Of a DNA stretch of 64,000 nucleotides, positions 37,101-48,556 are shown piece after piece. The notes beneath the pieces were generated by a model. The model searched no databases, had not been told where the DNA came from, and worked only from the letters and a program-made list of their open reading frames with translations. Origin of the DNA: Dermatemys mawii (Eukaryota > Chordata > Testudines > Dermatemydidae); NCBI GenBank assembly GCA_007922305.1, contig ML677366.1, positions 16,902,338-16,966,337 of the forward strand, read 5' to 3'. Position 1 is the stretch's first letter. Each line of letters starts with the position of its first letter. Both the position numbers and the translations under genes were made by a program.

Positions 37101-40100
37101 CAGAAGAAAGAGAAAAGGGGACTCAAACACCAGAAATGCAAAGGCATCCGTTAGGAGATACATCTGTGAGCGGGGTGTCAGTCTCAAGCAAGGTTAGTAA
37201 ACAAGTCTTTCAACAGCCACAAAATGAAAATAGAGTAATCACTTGGCACAGTTTTGTCATTGTGTATCAGATTGCTTGCACTGGGAAAATGCCAGAGCTG
37301 AGGTATTTAATGCAAGTAACTGGGTTTTGTTTGGGATCTGACATTTTGATTTAAAACTGCAGGGGACTGGACTAGATGACCTATTGAGGTTCTTTCCAAT
37401 CCTACACTTCTATGATTCTCTGTTTCATGCTTTGTATGGAATATATCATAATTATATGACAGGAGTGAATATGGGGATTCCAGGGTGCTGATTTGAGGTA
37501 CAGAGTGCCACAGTATGTACCTGCTATAGTCACTAAAACCAACTGAGATTTACCGAACAATCTTTCCCTATAGTGTAATTTAGGGAACACTTGCTATAGT
37601 GAAGTGCTACTCACTCACTGACACTCAGTAATTCCATATGAAAATTGAAAGTCTCTTTTCAAAATCTTTTACAGCATACTGGGGTTAAAAGACAGCCAGA
37701 AAGTGGAGCTCACAGGGAGGATACTGAACAAGATACTGAAAGACTTAAAGTAAATACAGTGTGTTGTATGTAGCTGAAAGAAACCCAGAGCAGATGCCAT
37801 ATCGTTGTAATTTTATCTCCTGTTAAATTCCACCCACTTATTTTTAAGATCTCCTTAGGAAGAATCTGTGCCATGTTTTGCAGCTGTTTGTGTTACTTTA
37901 CATACATTTTTCATTTTTTCCTGTAAAATGCAAAACATATTAAGGCTTTCAAGTGAAAGTACTTTACATCTCCTGTGTGATTAACAAGTGTTTCATGTAT
38001 TTTTTTTTTATACATACATATATATATACATATATATATATATATAATATTGTCATCCCACTGTTTTCCTTTTTTCTTTTTTTGTGGTGGAATTGTTTGT
38101 TTGTTTGTTTGTTTGTTTTTATGGTGTGGGAGAGAGTCATTCATAAATATTTAGTGAAAACACACACACACTCTGACACACACCCTAAAGTGATTCTGAT
38201 GATAAAGGAATTGGAGAATCAGATTGTTTTATATGTCCAATTAGATGGATTTGCATGATTTTGGTGTGTGACAATGAATGTCATTCATTTAGATCAATTG
38301 ATGCTAAATAATAGAAACTATCAGTTTTTTGCCCTAGCCAAAAAAAAAAAAAATCAAAATTTTTACTTAGAACACTAATGGTTCTTATTGAATTGTTCTT
38401 TGTGTAATAGTTTAGCTAGATGGAGAATTTACAGAATACTAAAGACAAACTAGATATATTGCTCTGCATAACAATAACTTCATGTGCCTTTATATTTTAA
38501 TTGTATTATATTAGTCCCAGCGGGAACCATTGATGAGAGCACGAAGTGAAGAAATGGGAAGGATAGTTCCAGGATTGCCTGCCGGCTGGGCAAAGGTAAT
38601 TATAATTTCCAAAAATCTAGACAGTTAAGTCACCTAACTGGAATGTGGTAATGGCTTTTATTTGCACATTCATTGTAAAATAGTTTTGGGTTGACTTTTT
38701 TTCCCCTCTTTAAATTTCTACATGATTGTTCTTGTTTTCTAAACTTTAAGATGATTGTTAATGAAATGACTGGAGCTTTGTCAGCAATATTTAATGCATA
38801 CTTTGGGAAGAATGACGCTTTTCACTAGATATTGAGATCAAGTCACATTACTGTAGTCTGCAATCTCTTCATATTAGAATTAGTCTGGCCAGTGTTTTTA
38901 AGAGTTTAATAGTATTAACCAACTAGTCTACTGAGGGATTTTACTCAGCTTTTAAACTTCAATTTTTGTCACCCAAGTTTCTGGATCCAATCACTGGGAC
39001 CTTTCGTTATTACCACTCACCAACAAATACTGTTCAGATGTATCCCCCGGAAATGGCTCCGTCATCCACCCCTCCATCCACTCCACCAACTCATAAAGCC
39101 AAGCCACAGGTGACTGCTGAACGGGACAGAGAACACTCCAAATTGAAGCGATCTTATTCGTCACCAGATATAACCCAAGCCATTCAGGAGGAAGAGAAGA
39201 AAAAAATTCCTGTAACTCCTGCAATCAGTCGTGAAAATAAGTATGTCTGATAAATTAAGTTAAAATGTCACAGCTGGTACAATATTGTAGGGTCTCGAGT
39301 TTGCCTACCTGAATTCTATTAACTCTTTCCCATTGGTTTACATGGAATGTTTCTGATAGACTTAAACTACATAGCTGCAAAGTTCAAAGCAGAACACACT
39401 ATACAGTGAGTCCCATTGAAAAGTGATTTCTCCTTGTTTACCAAGAATAACATCTGGAGATTTTAGACACCACTATATGGGGAGTATTGGTAAATGCTGA
39501 CTTTTAAATGACAGCCATTGGTTTGTCTGTGTGATATTAGGCCTTAGGCTGCTGTTTATTGTGGAATGGAAAGATTTTCCTTTTCTAAATTATATTAGGT
39601 TTAATTTCTTGACTCCACAGTTTGGAAACGTTGATCTAGTCTATCCCTGTGCATCGCTGCAGGCCAGTATTTATAAATTGCTGCAGAATCTCCCATTATT
39701 CCCTTGACTAGTCTTGAAAACTTCAAAATATTCTCCCTGAGGAAGCCATAAAATGCCATAATTTATTTCCTGGTGAGGAGGGTGGGTCTGTCGATATTCC
39801 ATGTGCTTTGAGCATATGAATCTGCATCTCCAGCCAAGAACAGGTATCTTTTCAGAGCTAGTCAACACCACTTGGTTGGAGAAGTCTGTTAAATGACATG
39901 AGGCATGCTGTTTAACTCCAAGGGCTAAAACTGCCTTCTCAGGACTCCTAACTTCGATATGAGGGAAGGATAGTGTGCCCACATAACAGAACAGAGCATT
40001 ATGATAGGCCAAGGGCAAGCATAGTAATAAGAATAGAAAACTCCAGTTTGCTAACAACAGTTTCTTCCTTACAGACCAGTATGTTACACTAAAGCTGAAA

Positions 40101-43100
40101 TCTCAAGGCTCTCTGCATCACAGATTCGTAATCTTAACCCTGTATTTGGGGGATCGGGACCAGCTCTCACAGGGCTTCGTAATTTAGGGAACACTTGCTA
40201 TATGAACTCCATATTGCAGTGTCTCTGCAATGCACCACTTCTGGCTGATTATTTCAATAGAAATTTGTATCAAGATGACATTAACAGGTAACAAATATTC
40301 TTATTCTGTATTGGATTATTTGAATTAATCCATGGCCAAATTCAGAATGTGTATCATGGATACTATTTTTTTCATTCAAAATGGGGCCATTATGTTTTTA
40401 AAACCTCAGTCATATTAAAAGTAACAGATGTTAGAGTATAAATGTGTGAGGGTTTTTCGAATGTTTGGATATGCGATAGTGTGATTTGCCAGAGAAACTC
40501 TTTCTATTGCACCCATCATTTCAGAGCCTGGGCTTATTGCAGAGAGTAAAAACAGCAAGTCTTGCTAACTGTTGGTACAAATCAGAGCAGTGGAAACTCT
40601 CTGACTGTGAACATCAAAATGTCTAAGTAAATAAAAGTTTTAACTGCTTCAGCCTGGTGTACTTAAACTGTATCACATAAGACTCTCAGTAAGACCCCAG
40701 TCCAGCAAACATTTGTCTGTGTGCGTGTAAAGTTAAACATATGCATGAGGGTTTGCAGGATCAAGACATAAGTGATTGTCTAATCTTGGGGAAACTTACT
40801 TCATCTTCACACAATCTTGGATTAAAAAAGGAAATTAATACTTTGTCTTGTTTTAATGGCTTAATATAATACTCAGTATTTCTATTTAACTGTGTAGGTT
40901 AAATTTCTTGGGGCATAAAGGTGAAGTGGCAGAAGAGTTCGGCATCATAATGAAAGCATTGTGGACAGGACAATACCGATATATCAGTCCAAAAGATTTT
41001 AAAATTACAATTGGGAAGATTAATGACCAATTTTCAGGATACAGTCAGCAAGACTCCCAAGAATTGCTCCTATTTTTAATGGATGGACTTCATGAAGACC
41101 TAAATAAAGTAAGTAATCCCCTGGTGATAAATCTCACATCTCAGATTGTAGAACGGAAATATAAAGTGTTTACTTGAGTTTAGTGGCAGAAGTTTTGTAC
41201 TATTATGAAGATGGAAATAAGTGGTACATTGTAAGGACCCGACTGAAAAATTTCTATGTATGCAATTGCATACCTACTTTGTGCACACAGGGCTCAAATT
41301 ATCTGCTGTGCTGAGTTTACACTTGACTCGGGGAGGGAAGATGCGCTCTCGAAGCCACCTTTCCCATCCCCGATCTTGGACTGCCCAAGCTGTATCCAGA
41401 CACTGTGTGCCTTGCCCTGGCACACCACCTGTACAGAGCATATGGGACAGGTGGTGTAGAGTCAGCTATGTTAACTTTGCACTACCAAGAACTGCCTTGT
41501 ATCGGGGTAATCCTAAATTGCCCTGTTAGGGGTAGCTTTTTGGCTGCTTTAGGACAAAGTAGCTGTAGGAAGAGCCAAGAATTGAGCCTAAAGATACTGC
41601 AATTGAGAGGCTAAATGAATAATTAGACACACACATGGCAATTTGCACATTGTTACCTATGTGTGGCATGAGTCCATTTTTAATTTTAAAAAGAGCGTTT
41701 CCATGATTTCAAAATGGTGATCTCTCCAAGAGCCTTATTTGATTAAAGCGAAGTCCTTTGGAAAAAAAAAAACTTTTCTCACACTTAAAAAGGATATTGT
41801 TTAAGATAATTTTGGATCATTTTTTTTATACTTTTTCCTTACACTTGTTTTTTCCTGAGTTAATACCTATTACTGTATTGCTGGCTTTATCATACATTTC
41901 AGATGTTTGTTCATTTTAAAGTGTTTAAAGTGTTGTCTTCAGTCTGTCTTTTTTCCTTATTTTTACCACCTATTTATGACCCATTAGGAAGTAAGTAAAT
42001 CGCAGCATAATACTTGTTCGTTTGTGTGTCTAGTGATGTTTATATATTCTCCATGTCATGATCATGAGTTAAATTACTTTACCTCATCTTATTATTTTAA
42101 ATTAATATCTGTTTTCAGAATTTTGTTGTTGCATTTAAATCTATATGTCTCCCACACAGATATTGTAGGCATAGCTTGCCAGAAAGAGAGACATTTTCAT
42201 GCAATAAATAATGGCTTTTGGGAAAAAGATAATTGCTCCTAATTGGATTCCTTCACAGTTCATATTCACAATGGGGATGGTGTGAATTTTTAAAAAGTAT
42301 ATAAACAAGAGTGTTTCAGATGTATTATTTGTACGGCAAATGATTTGTGCAAGAAGCCTTCAGTAAACTCCTGAAATACAGCTTAACTACACTATCTAAA
42401 GCAACTTGTGCTAATAGTGAAGCATGTGCTGCCATTGTTTATGGGGTGTTTTACAGAAGGCAGTAAAATGAGTTGTGAAATCCTAACAATACGTGTTTAT
42501 CCTGTGCATCTGTAGGAAGTGTAAAGAGGACAACACAGAAGTATGAGTAGAGAATAATTATATAGCTTGTCGGAACATTTAAAAAATGTTGTATAGTGCA
42601 TAAAACCTTATCATACAACTTTACATCTTTGTACTTGCATATAAAATGATGTTAGATGGTGATGAGATGTTTTAATTTCATAATATCCAGGCTGACAATC
42701 GGAAGAGGTATAAGGAAGAAAATAATGATCATCTTGATGACTTCAAAGCAGCAGAACTAGCCTGGCACAAACACAAGCAGCTCAATGAATCTATTATTGT
42801 GGCACTTTTTCAAGGCCAGTTCAAATCTACAGTGCAATGTCTTTCGTGTCACAAAAAGTCCCGAACGTTTGAGGCTTTCATGTATTTGTCATTGCCACTT
42901 GCATCCACTAGTAAATGTACACTACAGGTAAGTTAGTAACAGAGAGAGAATGTGTCCCTTTACTGCAATAAAATAATTACACTTCAGGCTTTTCGTATGG
43001 TGCTACTTCTGCTTCAGCCTTTTTCATTGTAAGTATGTCAATATGACCAGTGGAACTTGCTCTAGGATAAACCATGGTATATAGGGTTGTCTTTTTTTTT

Positions 43101-44727
43101 CAGTTTTTATTTGAGGAGGATTTAAAAAAAAAACAGTAAATTGTTTTTACATATACGACTACACTGACATGTAGGTGCCTTTAGTGCTGCTGTAGTTTAA
43201 ACAACTTTTTTGTAGTATCTGAACTCTTTACTGTAGGTCATAGTAGGATACTTGCTTCTTTTTTTTTAAACAAAACAATAGCTACATATAGAAACATTAC
43301 TATTATCTATGTGGACTAAAAGTTATTTTCATGAATAGAACTAAAGTCTCCTAGTTGTTATTATGAAACATGGTGCACTTGTAGCTTCTGTACAATAGCA
43401 GAGCTACATCTTTTATTTTTACAAACACCAGGCTTTTAAGTGTGTTTTCTTTGTTTTGTCCTAGGAATGCCTTAGATTATTCTCCAAAGAGGAGAAACTT
43501 ACAGATAACAACAGATTTTACTGTAGCCATTGCAAAACACGAAGGGATTCTTTGAAAAAAATAGAGATTTGGAAATTGCCACCTGTTCTTCTGGTGCACT
43601 TGAAACGGTAAGACAATAAGTTGTGAACATGTATCTATAAGTATAGTTAACTTGGCCTTAATGGAGACTTTAAAGGTGGTAAAGCTATAGACATTTTTTA
43701 AAAAAACCAGAATGTTATACAAACAACCTGAGCCCCTGGATATCAAGAATTTCCATCTAGTTTTCATCTGCTTCCTATTTTGATAGCTCCCTCCCCTCCT
43801 CATCCTCCCCTCCCCCCCGGCCATCCTGGAATTGTCCCATTGAGTTCGGTATGTAAAGTTACACATGCATTTAAGTTTTTGCAGTACAGCAGCCTTAAAT
43901 TGTAACGTAGCCCTGACACACTGCTTAGCAGTGAAACTTACTGTTTAGTCTAATTTAGCTCAGATCCCAGTTAAAATTAAGAAAGAAATAATTATAAACA
44001 GGGAATCAACTTGGGACACCTTTTGAACTATTGCTCTGGCTAGTGCTGATTTGTGCTCTCTCTAGATTCTCCTATGATGGAAGGTGGAAGCAAAAGCTAC
44101 AAACATCTGTAGATTTCCCTTTGGAAAGTCTTGACCTGTCACAGTATGTTATTGGTCCAAAGAATAATTTGAAGAAATATAACCTATTTTCAGTATCGGT
44201 AAGTAACCACAGCCAACTTTAAAACATAGCTGTAAATCCATCTTGTTTAAAAGACTTTTATCTGTATGCCCAGTATTACAAGGTCACTTTGAGTCATGTG
44301 GGTTTTTAGGCCTCCTGCCTGGATACAAATTAAACTAGAAAAAAGGAAGGAGAGTGAGTCTGATATTTACTGCAATGGGATTTCATGTTGGGCAAAGCAT
44401 GGCATTCAAGTTTATTTTTCTAGCTAAGGGCATGAGTGGTAGCAAAGCAGAGAATGGTTAAATCATGAATCTGGCTATAAGAAAGACTCTTGCCAAAAAG
44501 AAAAAGTATTGTTTTACTCTCTTCATATTTTTCCCCCCCAGAATCATTATGGAGGGTTGGATGGAGGGCACTACACAGCTTACTGCAGAAATGCTACAAA
44601 GCAGCGCTGGTATAAGTTTGATGATCATGAAGTATCTGAGATATCAGCATCCTCTGTGAAGTCCTCAGCGGCATATATTCTCTTTTACACATCTATTGAA
44701 CTGCGAGCAACAGATATAGCTACATAA
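24958..44727 (+). CDS. USP8: USP8 (UBPY) ubiquitin-specific protease 8, complete, 19 coding exons
   Basis: USP8 is an endosomal deubiquitinase. It removes ubiquitin from endocytosed receptors and from ESCRT-0 components such as STAM. Conceptual splicing at GT-AG sites gives 1112 codons including the stop (1111 residues; human is 1118). In order the sequence shows: an MIT domain (about 8-115), a charged linker, a rhodanese-like domain (about 182-300, an RNF41/NRDP1-binding fold known to be inactive in this family), two SH3-binding motifs (IDRTKKP, PDRSTKP), a Glu/Arg-rich coiled coil (about 450-560), a WW-like autoinhibitory segment (about 640-675), a 14-3-3 site RSYSSP (708-713), and the USP domain (about 770-1103). 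The last has Cys779, His1060 and Asp1077 and zinc cysteines 929/932 and 978/981. The reading frame is intact at every junction. The start ATG has A at -3. Confidence 0.97.
25895..26039 (+). CDS. USP8: USP8 exon 3: MIT domain, first part
   Basis: Exon of 145 nt with donor CAG|GTATAT. It encodes [20 protein letters not shown] and [20 protein letters not shown], helices of the MIT domain that bind ESCRT-III tails in this family. Confidence 0.95.
26731..26816 (+). CDS. USP8: USP8 exon 4: MIT domain, last helix
   Basis: Exon of 86 nt encoding [20 protein letters not shown] and RLSDSLKLR. Acceptor TTGTTTTTAG, donor GAG|GTATGC; it exits in phase 2. Confidence 0.95.
28846..28993 (+). CDS. USP8: USP8 exon 5: charged linker helix
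   Basis: Exon of 148 nt encoding [20 protein letters not shown] and a Lys/Asp-rich tail. Acceptor TTTTTCCTGCTAG, donor AGG|GTAATG. It corresponds to the human linker after the MIT domain. Confidence 0.93.
30160..30217 (+). CDS. USP8: USP8 exon 6: short variable linker
   Basis: Exon of 58 nt encoding [20 protein letters not shown]. Acceptor TTTTTTACAATACAG, donor GTG|GTAAGT. Only the NGEK core is clearly shared with human USP8, so this is one of the fastest-changing parts. Confidence 0.85.
31159..31188. repeat. A30 homopolymer in USP8 intron 6
   Basis: Thirty consecutive A residues. No recognisable retroposon body precedes it, so it is not clearly a retrotransposon tail. Confidence 0.9.
31606..31750 (+). 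CDS. USP8: USP8 exon 7: rhodanese domain, start
   Basis: Exon of 145 nt encoding [20 protein letters not shown], then [20 protein letters not shown] and PEEAISPG. Acceptor GTATTTCAAG, donor CTGG|GTATGG. Confidence 0.95.
32135..32297 (+). CDS. USP8: USP8 exon 8: rhodanese domain, middle
   Basis: Exon of 163 nt encoding [20 protein letters not shown], then [18 protein letters not shown] and the [12 protein letters not shown] helix. Family rhodanese active-site Cys is replaced (DWFSS loop), so the fold is a binding module. A hAT element sits in the next intron. Confidence 0.95.
32622..33332. mobile_element. hAT-type non-autonomous element in USP8 intron 8
   Basis: The flanks are the 8-mer TGTATTAG (32614-32621 and 33333-33340). 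The left part reads GATGGGCAAACTTTTTGACC and the right GGCCATAGTTTGTCTACTCG, decayed inverted ends. Internal words such as GGGCCACATCTGGGAATAGA and GGGCCATGAATGCTCACAAA match the element at 17910-18593, so both are the same subfamily. Confidence 0.78.
34317..34461 (+). CDS. USP8: USP8 exon 9: rhodanese domain, end
   Basis: Exon of 145 nt encoding [38 protein letters not shown] and a short linker. Acceptor CTTTTTCCAG, donor CTT|GTAAGT; exits in phase 1. Confidence 0.95.
34659..34882 (+). CDS. USP8: USP8 exon 10: Pro/Thr-rich linker
   Basis: Exon of 224 nt. It opens with [17 protein letters not shown], a conserved segment, then runs into a diverged Pro/Ser/Thr-rich region ending in NVPQ. Acceptor GGTTTTCAG, donor CAG|GTAAGA. 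Confidence 0.93.
36617..37192 (+). CDS. USP8: USP8 exon 11: SH3-binding motifs and coiled coil
   Basis: This 576-nt exon is the largest. It starts [11 protein letters not shown] and later has [10 protein letters not shown], the two PX(V/I)(D/N)RXXKP-type motifs that bind STAM SH3 domains in mammals. It then encodes a long Glu/Lys/Arg/Gln-rich coiled coil ([20 protein letters not shown] and onward). The last part is poorly conserved. Acceptor TTATTCCAG, donor AAG|GTTAGT. Confidence 0.95.
37355..37425 (+). mobile_element. CR1 3' tail in USP8 intron 11
   Basis: GGGGACTGGACTAGATGACC is followed by GGTTCTTTCCAATCCTACAC and the terminal TTCTATGATTCTC microsatellite, the diagnostic 3' end of CR1 LINEs. 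Only the last 70 or so bases survive. Confidence 0.7.
37675..37749 (+). CDS. USP8: USP8 exon 12: short linker
   Basis: Exon of 75 nt (25 codons) encoding [20 protein letters not shown] and TERLK. It matches the human QPESG...REDT...TER block, but lacks several residues between them. Acceptor TCTTTTACAG, donor AAA|GTAAAT, a weak donor. Confidence 0.88.
38003..38120. repeat. TA and GTTT microsatellites
   Basis: A T-run leads into ATACATACATATATATATAC and further TA units to about 38047. A separate run of GTTT units covers 38092-38120. Both are in USP8 intron 12. Confidence 0.85.
38515..38595 (+). CDS. USP8: USP8 exon 13: start of WW-like autoinhibitory segment
   Basis: Exon of 81 nt encoding [20 protein letters not shown] then LPAGWAK. 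The [21 protein letters not shown] block, continued in exon 14, is the WW-like segment reported to restrain catalytic activity in mammals. Acceptor TTATATTAG, donor AAG|GTAATT. Confidence 0.95.
38978..39240 (+). CDS. USP8: USP8 exon 14: WW-like segment and 14-3-3 motif
   Basis: Exon of 263 nt encoding [40 protein letters not shown] and [18 protein letters not shown]. The RSYSSP motif (residues 708-713, bases 39149-39166) is the 14-3-3 site whose human counterpart around Ser718 is mutated in Cushing disease. It is intact. Donor TAA|GTATGT. Confidence 0.96.
40075..40287 (+). CDS. USP8: USP8 exon 15: catalytic Cys box
   Basis: Exon of 213 nt encoding the USP domain entry, [20 protein letters not shown]. 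The nucleophile Cys779 codon is at 40196-40198 (human Cys786). It exits in phase 2, exactly as the matching USP50 exon does. Acceptor TTCCTTACAG, donor CAG|GTAACA. Confidence 0.97.
40898..41108 (+). CDS. USP8: USP8 exon 16: USP QQD box
   Basis: Exon of 211 nt encoding [20 protein letters not shown] and [20 protein letters not shown]. The QQDSQE segment is the conserved USP box that shapes the active site. Donor AAA|GTAAGT. Confidence 0.97.
42691..42927 (+). CDS. USP8: USP8 exon 17: first zinc-ribbon Cys pair
   Basis: Exon of 237 nt encoding [20 protein letters not shown] and [20 protein letters not shown]. Cys929 and Cys932 form the first CxxC of the USP zinc ribbon. Acceptor AATATCCAG, donor CAG|GTAAGT. 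Confidence 0.97.
43465..43607 (+). CDS. USP8: USP8 exon 18: second zinc-ribbon Cys pair
   Basis: Exon of 143 nt encoding [20 protein letters not shown] and [11 protein letters not shown]. Cys978 and Cys981 form the second CxxC. Its length and phases are identical to the USP50 exon at 51207-51349. Confidence 0.97.
44066..44198 (+). CDS. USP8: USP8 exon 19
   Basis: Exon of 133 nt encoding [20 protein letters not shown] and [18 protein letters not shown]. The USP50 exon at 49892-50024 has the same length and phases. Acceptor TGCTCTCTCTAG, donor TCG|GTAAGT. Confidence 0.97.
44542..44727 (+). CDS. USP8: USP8 exon 20: catalytic His/Asp boxes and stop
   Basis: The terminal coding part is 186 nt including TAA at 44725-44727. 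It encodes [20 protein letters not shown] and [20 protein letters not shown]. His1060 and Asp1077 complete the catalytic triad. The tail ends ATDIAT (human VTDVAT). Confidence 0.97.
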   Translation, partial: NHYGGLDGGHYTAYCRNATKQRWYKFDDHEVSEISASSVKSSAAYILFYTSIELRATDIAT

Positions 44728-45210
44728 AGTGTTTTGAGGGAAGAAAATTGGTTCTCTTTATAAATGCATAAGACAGGTATTGAAATGCATATGAATATGC
44801 AAAACAGTGACAAATATACAGTCAGTTAGGGAAAGGTTGTAGTAGCTTTTCTGCAACAGGGTCTTTCTGGTCAGTGCTATTGTCTAAATCAGAAGACTGA
44901 TTGATAATGCTTTTGGTAAGAGCAACTTGTATGAAACCATAACAAGTATACTTAAGTTACAGCTTATTTCAAAATTTATATTTTTAGTCTGCTCCAAAAT
45001 GAAATTCTAGCTTAGTTAGCAAGTAGATTTAAATGTCCTAAAAAATCCCACAGCATATCTTGATTTATTTTCTTTTCTATCACTGTTATGGCCTTTTCAC
45101 ATTTCTAACCTTAAGCTTGATTCTACTGTGAATACTCTAGAATAATGGAAACAGTTAGGAATGTAAGTGTACATATTGATTGCATACTTGCACATCAGAG
45201 CTATGTATAT

Positions 45211-45216
45211 AATAAA
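45211..45216 (+). terminator. USP8: USP8 polyadenylation signal
   Basis: AATAAA lies 484 bases after the stop codon and is followed by a GT/T-rich stretch (GTGGTCCTTTTGTG). Other signals could be used further downstream, but this is the first canonical one in a good context. Confidence 0.7.
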
Positions 45217-45235
45217 ATGTGGTCCTTTTGTGAAA

Positions 45236-48200
45236 ATCTCTAGAACTCAGAGGATTGCTTTTATTTGCCAGTTCTAAATAACTGCAATACTTTAATTCTT
45301 AAAGGTGTAGAAAAAGCAGAGCTGTATTTTTCTGTTAGCCTTTGTGAATATTTCTGCATTTAAAATTACTTCTAAAGAAATGAGATTTTCTTTAATTTTT
45401 TAATACAAGATTTCATGTACACGTGCATTACGAATATTAACAAAGAAATTATTTAAAATACACTATCCTGTTAAATGTTTGTTTGGGGATTTGGGTTTTG
45501 TTTGTTGTTGTTTTTTTGGACAGCTACAAAATTTAATTGTCAGTCAATGTCCCTGTGGGGATTATACATGACAACATTTTGTACCTCTTCCACAGAGTCC
45601 AGGCCATCCACCTGGAAGGACAACCATCTGCTAAGAGTGAATTAGTTTAGGGGCCATTTTGGTTCAGTTCTGCACATTGACATTATCTCGCAACAGGTCA
45701 TAATTGCCATTCATGACTTGCATTGGTCCTTGTAAGTCTCAGGCCTCTGCAGTGAGCTTTTATCAATATGTGTCACTCTGGTTTGTCTAAGGGCAGGTTT
45801 GACTCATGTCCAGAAGTTATGGAGCACTTGAACTCATCCCAGAAGCTAACACAGCAGCACAGTACTAGGGAGTAACACACTCTTAAAGTGACGTACAGAT
45901 TGATGAGGTGATAAAAACTTTCAAAAAGACTAGGGGATAAACTGGTGCCCTGGTCAACATTGCCTTTCTCAGTAAAAATGGTGGCAATGACTTAAGGCTG
46001 TTTGAGAGCAAACAGTTTAGGGGACCAGGGAAACACAATTTTACAGATGCTAAAGTACTGTCTACACCCTGTTTGGCAAGCTGAACTCTGCTTTCCGCAG
46101 GTGCATATGTGAGGTTAGTCATGAAAAAAATGCTAAGGCAATGTTAAACCAAAAACCCAGGCAATGCCGAGTTAAGGCTGAAAACTGACTTAATTGTGCC
46201 TTCATAACGTATCCATGCTACATCTGCATAAGATCATCACAGAGGGTTCTTTTGCTGAATCCAGCATAGGAGACCTTCTTCAGTCAGCATTAGCAAGGGG
46301 TGATTGCCCTAAGGAAAGGCACTTTGTTTTTCTCCTGCCGGGCAATTAAGCATTAATTGCTTGTTTCTCCTGTTTGATGCTGTTCTGACTCTAAGCACAC
46401 ACATGGCATGAGCACAGTCTATCCTGCCCTAATGCTGAGACTGCATCCAATTACTTAACTTTGCTCCAAGATGCAACATTTAAAAAATAAACCCTCCTTC
46501 TAAGCTCTTTAGCAGAAAAACCAAAGTCTTTGAGGCAAACAAGAATCAAAGTAGAGAGAAGGGCTTTGTTTCCATTGGTCAGACACTACCCTAGTCATTC
46601 TTCTGCCGCTCACTTGACAGAAATTGGATGCCAATGCCACCCTGTTGCAGGCACTACTGTGTTCTTTAATTTTGTACAGTGGTGAGATATTACACTGACA
46701 GTGGTCTGTGTGGACTCCATATGTTCTGCTGCAACCATGAAATACCCTTTATTTCATGCCTTCCTACCCGCTCCAGAAAATCTTTCCGCCTCACAAGGTA
46801 CAAGCATTAATGGAATATGAATTCAGTGAAAGTTACCTCTGATTATAGAATATGAAATAGTGGGAATGTGAGGGGACCATGGTGATCTGTACACAAAGAC
46901 AGCAACTATGCTAGAGTGATATTGTGGAACTTCCATCCAAGTTCTTTGCATTGTGGTTAAAGACACATTCTCAATAATAGATGCCTCTGTCAAACTCACA
47001 TGCTTACTCCCGTTGTATGTATTTCACCTGATATGACTACAGAGAGATGGAAATCTTATATATCATGACAGTGTCTGCCATATTTAACTTCTGTGCTACT
47101 AAACCTCTGTGAATAAGCCTATTAATAGCAAACCTCAGTAATAATAATAAATATTCACATTTTAAATTGTTATAGTCAGGCTTCATCATTTATAACCAGT
47201 GATGAATTGGGAAGTTCAGAGCACTACGACCATCTAAATCTCTCTAGTCACAGCTCCAGAAAGATAACACAGCATGTGTTCACAGGTGGAAGGCTTCCTT
47301 CACACTTAGAAACAATTTTAAAACAAAGTTTAAATTTTGCATAAATCAGGGAGATGGAGGCATATAGCCCATGGATTCTATGTCCCAACATTAACTATTG
47401 AGCTATTGGAGTTTTCCATTAAATGTACCAGTTAGCTGGAATTAGGTTATGTATGTCAACATTTTTATTTTGAGTGTAGACTTGGAATACCTTACTCTGT
47501 TTCCTGGGGTAGGAGAGGGGTGTGACAGCAATAATAAACCTAAGCAAGAGCCTATAATAAGAACATTGTCAGTTTGATGCTTAGTTTAGGCACTGGCTTC
47601 TGTGGGGTTATTTTTATTATTTTCCTTTTGATAAAGTGCAACTAAATCTATAATAAAGAATCTGTACCATTCCAGTACAACCAAGGTGCTTCTCCCCAGC
47701 GAGCTGCCGCGTTCATGCTTTTCATGCAGAACCCAGCACGAGAAAAAGGCTGTAGGTGCGGGAGAGGGAAATGGCTTTTTCTTTGAGTGAGCCCGCCTCG
47801 TAGTTCTGGTGCTCTGTGCCACTAATAGACAACATGAGGAAGGGACAAGGGAGTGAAAGCAGTAGGGGAACAAGTGAGGCCATCTGTGGGCTCCTGTTCC
47901 TACACACACACAGAGAACTACAAAGAGGAAGTATAGGGGAAGGAGGTGTTAGAGCAACAAGTGCAGGATGGGGTGAAGCCATGTGAGCTCTTCCCTCAAG
48001 GGAGCCCCCAGCCTTTAAACACTGTCATTAATATCAGCACTGTCAACTGACTTGTTTTTGTCCATACGGTTTCATACCAAACCTGTTCCTAATGCTGTGG
48101 GCAGGGTGGAAGGAAGATATATTTGGGAAGCTATGGCAGAGCACATGGACTAGGGCACCTGAAAAGTAGAGAAGAGGGAGGGGAGCACTTGTCTGAAGGA

Positions 48201-48479
48201 AGCTATCTGTATTTGATTTGTCTTGTCCATATAGATTGAAGGGTCTCTAAGCAAGCTCCATAGTGCAAACAATAATAATGGTGCTGAGAATATTAGTGAG
48301 AGGCTTTTTAGAAGGAACTTCATAGAGGGAAGTGGTGTGCTTTGTACAGGGACACTCCTCCGCTTATTACACTGAAAATTGTGCTGCAGAAGTCAACTTT
48401 CAGATTGCTACCTTGAAATCAATTCCTAAACGTAATCAGAAAGATCACAGTAGACAGTCAAGCAATGCAGATACACTAG
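45236..48479. other. Intergenic spacer between convergent USP8 and USP50
   Basis: About 3.2 kb without a recognised gene. It includes AATAAA on the minus strand at 47613-47618, a possible distal USP50 polyadenylation signal. The sequence at 46140-46440 (CAGGCAATGCCGAG onward) looks repeat-like but I cannot name it. Confidence 0.6.
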
Positions 48480-48485
48480 TTTAAT
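48480..48485 (-). terminator. USP50: Candidate USP50 polyadenylation signal
   Basis: ATTAAA on the minus strand lies 72 bases after the USP50 stop codon and is followed by a T/G-rich stretch. The AATAAA at 47613-47618 is an alternative that would give a 0.9 kb 3' UTR. Confidence 0.45.
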
Positions 48486-48556
48486 GGCAAAATGGGACTT
48501 AGCTGCTACTGTCAGTGAATTCTAATAATTGGACTGTTCTCACAAGAGACATTTTC

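Larger units (their letters stand above)
25062..44541 (+). other. USP8 introns: repeats noted, no nested gene seen
   Basis: The introns between coding exons are AT-rich. Stretches above 300 bases without exons hold a poly-A run (31159), a hAT element (32622), a CR1 tail (37355), microsatellites (38003-38120) and decayed hairpin repeats near 27760-27860 and 40690-40780 (TGCAAACACTTATGCA-type words). I found no convincing RNA gene or nested coding gene on either strand. Confidence 0.55.
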
